From Actinomycetes bacterium (GTDB lineage: Bacteria; Actinomycetota; Acidimicrobiia; IMCC26256; JANYLB01): 64,000 nucleotides of DNA. The notes beneath the pieces were generated by a model, which did no database searches, was not told the DNA's origin, and was given only the letters and a program-made list of their open reading frames with translations. Below, one piece after another: positions 61,513-64,000 of the stretch. The stretch lies in contig JANYLB010000054.1 in assembly GCA_025363815.1 (NCBI GenBank), positions 62,001 to 126,000 on the forward strand. The letters run 5' to 3'. Positions within the stretch are counted from its first letter, which is position 1, and every line of letters begins with the position of its first letter. The position numbers and the translations under genes are program-made.

Positions 61513-63210
61513 TCAGACTTCCATTACGACGGGGATGACCGCAGGGCGGCGCTTGGTTTTGTCGTGGATGAAGCGACCGACCGCACGCCGAACATGGCGC
61601 CTCAGGGTGTCGAGGTCGGTGATGCCGTCGTCGGTGGATTCGCGCATCGACGCCACTACGGCAGCTTTCGCCTCGTCGAGCAGCGCCTCGGCCTCCGGCG
61701 CGTACACCCAGCCCCGTGTGACGATCTCCGGTCCGGTCACGATCTCGCCCGATTTGGCGTCGACGGTCACGATGACGACCACGACACCCTCCTCGGCGAG
61801 ATTCTGGCGGTCTCTGAGAACGCCATGGCCCACGTCGCCGACGATGCCGTCGACGTAGAGGTAACCGGCAGGGACGGCCTGGCGCTCGACCTCGAGCCGA
61901 TCCTTGTAGAGCGTGATCCGGTCGCCGTCTTCGCACACGATCGCGTGATCGTCTTTGACGCCCGCCGTACGCGCGAGGCGGGCGTGGTTCACCAGATGGT
62001 GGTACTCGCCGTGCACGGGCACGAAGTAGTCGGGCTTCGTAAGGCTCAGGACGAACTTGAGCTCTTCCTGGGATGCATGGCCGGACACGTGCACCGGCGC
62101 GTCACCGCCGTGGATCACTTCGGCGCCGGAGCGCCACAGCGCATCGATGACGCGCGTCACATTCACTTCGTTGCCGGGAATTGCGTGCGCCGAGATCACC
62201 ACGACATCGTCTTCGCTGATCTTCACGAACTTGTGCTCACGCGCGGCCATGAGCGCGAGCGCGCTGAGGGGCTCACCCTGGGATCCGGTGCAGATGATGC
62301 ACACGTCACCCGGTGCCAACTTGGACACCTCAGAGATGTCGACGACGCTGGAGACGGGGACATCGAGCAGGCCCATCTCCCGGGCGAGCGTCACGTTGTT
62401 AACCATCGAGCGGCCGAGGAAGGCAATCTTGCGGCCTGCTCCGAGCGCTGCCTCGGCGACCTGGCGCACGCGATGTAGGTGAGACGCGAAGCTGGCGACG
62501 ATCAGACGACGATCGGGATGGTCCCTGAACACGGTGCGCATCGCGTCGCCCACCGTCGACTCCGACGGCGTGTAACCGGGGCGCTCGGCGTTGGTGGAGT
62601 CGGAGAGCAGCAGCCGGATTCCGCCATCGCGTCGGGCGATCTCACCGAAGAGAGCGAGGTCGGTGGTTCGGCCGTCAACCGGCGTGAGGTCGAGCTTGAA
62701 GTCGCCGGTGTGCACGATCGTGCCTACCGGTGTGTGGAACGCAATCGCGAAGGCATGCGGAACCGAGTGCGTTACCGGGATGAACTCACAGTCGAACGGC
62801 CCGATCTGGATCCGCTCTCCGTCTTCGACGGGGATCATCTCGGTTCGGCTCATCAGACCGGCTTCTTCGATGCGGTTCTTGGCGAGCCCCAGCGAGAGCT
62901 TCGAGCCGTAGATCGGCACCGAGAGATCGCGCAGGAGGAACGCGAGGCCCCCGGCATGATCTTCGTGCGCGTGGGTGAGGATGACACCCTCGACCCGGTC
63001 GGCGTTCTCACGAAGATAGGTGAAGTCGGGCAGGACCAGGTCGACGCCGGGCATGTCGACCTCGGGGAACATGATGCCGCAGTCGTCGACGAGGATCCGG
63101 CCCCCGACCTCGATGCACATGCAGTTGCGGCCGATCTCGCCAAGACCGCCGAGGAACACGATCCGGACCGCGTCGTCCCGAGAACCCTGTTTGCGCTTGC
63201 CTGCCGCCAT
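61513..63210 (-). CDS. rnj: Ribonuclease J
   Basis: The 565-residue enzyme is a beta-CASP metallo-beta-lactamase ribonuclease with 5'-exo and endo activity, used for mRNA decay and rRNA maturation. It starts VRIVFLGGLGEIGRNC, has zinc motif HAHEDH at residues 80-85, and LLLSDSTNAERPG. The beta-CASP part has GSQGEPLSAL, and a C-terminal domain contains HVSGHASQEELKFVLSLTKP. It starts the run with the SDR and GNAT genes. RNase J lies near ftsK in many actinobacteria. Confidence 0.95.
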   Translation of the reverse strand: MAAGKRKQGSRDDAVRIVFLGGLGEIGRNCMCIEVGGRILVDDCGIMFPEVDMPGVDLVLPDFTYLRENADRVEGVILTHAHEDHAGGLAFLLRDLSVPIYGSKLSLGLAKNRIEEAGLMSRTEMIPVEDGERIQIGPFDCEFIPVTHSVPHAFAIAFHTPVGTIVHTGDFKLDLTPVDGRTTDLALFGEIARRDGGIRLLLSDSTNAERPGYTPSESTVGDAMRTVFRDHPDRRLIVASFASHLHRVRQVAEAALGAGRKIAFLGRSMVNNVTLAREMGLLDVPVSSVVDISEVSKLAPGDVCIICTGSQGEPLSALALMAAREHKFVKISEDDVVVISAHAIPGNEVNVTRVIDALWRSGAEVIHGGDAPVHVSGHASQEELKFVLSLTKPDYFVPVHGEYHHLVNHARLARTAGVKDDHAIVCEDGDRITLYKDRLEVERQAVPAGYLYVDGIVGDVGHGVLRDRQNLAEEGVVVVIVTVDAKSGEIVTGPEIVTRGWVYAPEAEALLDEAKAAVVASMRESTDDGITDLDTLRRHVRRAVGRFIHDKTKRRPAVIPVVMEV

Positions 63211-63278
63211 CTTTCGGAGGCTACTCGCGGCGTCGCGGTCGCCTCTATAGGACCCCGACGCCGCCTCGGCACCACCCG

Positions 63279-64000
63279 CTACGCAATCGCGGCGTCGCGG
63301 TCCTTCGATACCTCGTCGAGCATGGCGTACTCCTCGCCGGTGTCGATCCAGTCCTCGAACTGGATCACGCCCAGCTCGGTGAACTTCTGGCGCAGCCAGC
63401 CGTCACCGGCATCCAGGAGACCGAGCTTCTTGCAGTTCGGCACGATCTTCGAGAACAGCATCGACTGGAACATCACGCGACCCTCGTCTTGGATCACGAG
63501 ACTCATCGCCTCCTTGACGTCGACACCCATCTTCTCCCACACCTCTTGCTGGAGAAAGCGGTCACGCATGCGCACGGCGGCCTCGAAGGCGAACTCTTGG
63601 CGCTCTCGGATCTCCGCCGAGTTGAGCTCGGTGTAGAACTCCTTGAGCGACAGCACCCCGAAGGCGACGTGGCGGGCTTCGTCGCTCATGACGTAGCGCA
63701 GCAGCTTCTTGAGCAGAGGCTCGGTCGTCAGCTGGTGGATGAACCCGAACGCGGCAAGGGCCAGGCCCTCGACCATGATTTGCATGCCGAGGTACGTCAT
63801 GTCCCAGCGGGTGTCCAAAATGATGTCGTCGAGCAGCATCTTCAGGTGCGCGTTGATCGGGTAGTGACCCGACATCTTCTCATCGAGATAGCGGGCGAAC
63901 ACCTCGACGTGGCGCGCTTCGTCCATCACCTGGGTCGCTGCGTAGTACTTGGCGTCGATCCATGGAACGGTCTCGACGATCTGCGCAGTGCAGATCAGCG
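63279..64000 (-). CDS. Ferritin-like diiron protein, C-terminal part
   Basis: The reverse frame is open from its stop at 63279 to the right window edge, so the N-terminus is missing. About 240 residues are visible. Two diiron-type motifs appear, TQVMDEARHVEVFARY and MSDEARHVAFG, each an ExxH pair on a long helix, with further glutamates in IMVEGLALAAF. This is the pattern of ferritin-like oxygenases related to AurF and R2-like oxidases. The substrate is unknown. ATG codons near 63929 are internal, since family-like sequence continues upstream of them. Confidence 0.82.
   Translation of the reverse strand, partial: LICTAQIVETVPWIDAKYYAATQVMDEARHVEVFARYLDEKMSGHYPINAHLKMLLDDIILDTRWDMTYLGMQIMVEGLALAAFGFIHQLTTEPLLKKLLRYVMSDEARHVAFGVLSLKEFYTELNSAEIRERQEFAFEAAVRMRDRFLQQEVWEKMGVDVKEAMSLVIQDEGRVMFQSMLFSKIVPNCKKLGLLDAGDGWLRQKFTELGVIQFEDWIDTGEEYAMLDEVSKDRDAAIA

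Noticed and set aside
60895-62478. 527-codon open frame antisense to the RNase J and SDR genes
   Set aside because: It spans two real genes and their gap on the other strand, which a real gene would not do.

Overview
The window is high-GC DNA packed with genes. It carries the gene order typical of Actinomycetota around recA (RNase J, ftsK, rimO, pgsA, cinA, recA, miaB, miaA, dapF, hflX, lexA, nrdR, nrdJ). Other actinobacterial traits are an HU protein with a lysine/alanine tail, GAAC-N4-GTTC LexA boxes, an F420-type LLM oxidoreductase, ZAS anti-sigma factors and many GTG/TTG starts. The gene mix, with class II NrdJ and cytochrome bd, suggests an environmental lineage such as Acidimicrobiia; this placement is inference.

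Layout. 1-5.5 kb: a TnpB-like fragment at the left edge, a quinone oxidoreductase, an NTF2-like protein, an amidase, an L,D-transpeptidase and HU. 5.7-10.8 kb: an MBL hydrolase, a lipoprotein, an ECF sigma factor with its membrane partner and a secreted protein, a VIT-type transporter, an ion channel and a SHOCT mini-protein. 10.9-16.2 kb: cydAB, a GH15 enzyme and an aldose epimerase. 16.4-29.3 kb: an accessory stretch with MFS, SRPBCC, nitroreductase, LLM and SDR genes, a LysR gene between two TauE/SafE permeases, a phosphotransferase, a VOC protein, a small LAFTG-motif protein, a GT2 glycosyltransferase and an acyl-CoA-synthetase-like ligase with an acidic tail. 29.4-34.6 kb: a compact thiol-redox region with a decayed NrtS-like gene, a DUF3179 lipoprotein, TlpA, CcdA and a ZAS protein, diverging from an ECF sigma/ZAS anti-sigma pair and followed by a peroxiredoxin-like gene.

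35-64 kb is housekeeping. nrdJ and nrdR come with two NrdR boxes and a promoter. lexA has two LexA boxes and diverges from a LysM gene. A long minus-strand run joins rsgA, miaB, miaA, dapF, hflX, dapC, dapD, dapE and an O-methyltransferase. recA has a LexA box between its -35 and -10 elements and lies downstream of rimO-pgsA-cinA. ftsK lies downstream of an RNase J-SDR-GNAT run. The right edge cuts a ferritin-like diiron gene. No tRNA, rRNA, CRISPR array or complete insertion sequence was seen.

The clearest system-level signals are the redox region, with two ZAS proteins, one sigma factor and twin GAACC-N-GGTTC palindromes in the divergent promoter, and the readable SOS and NrdR control sites.
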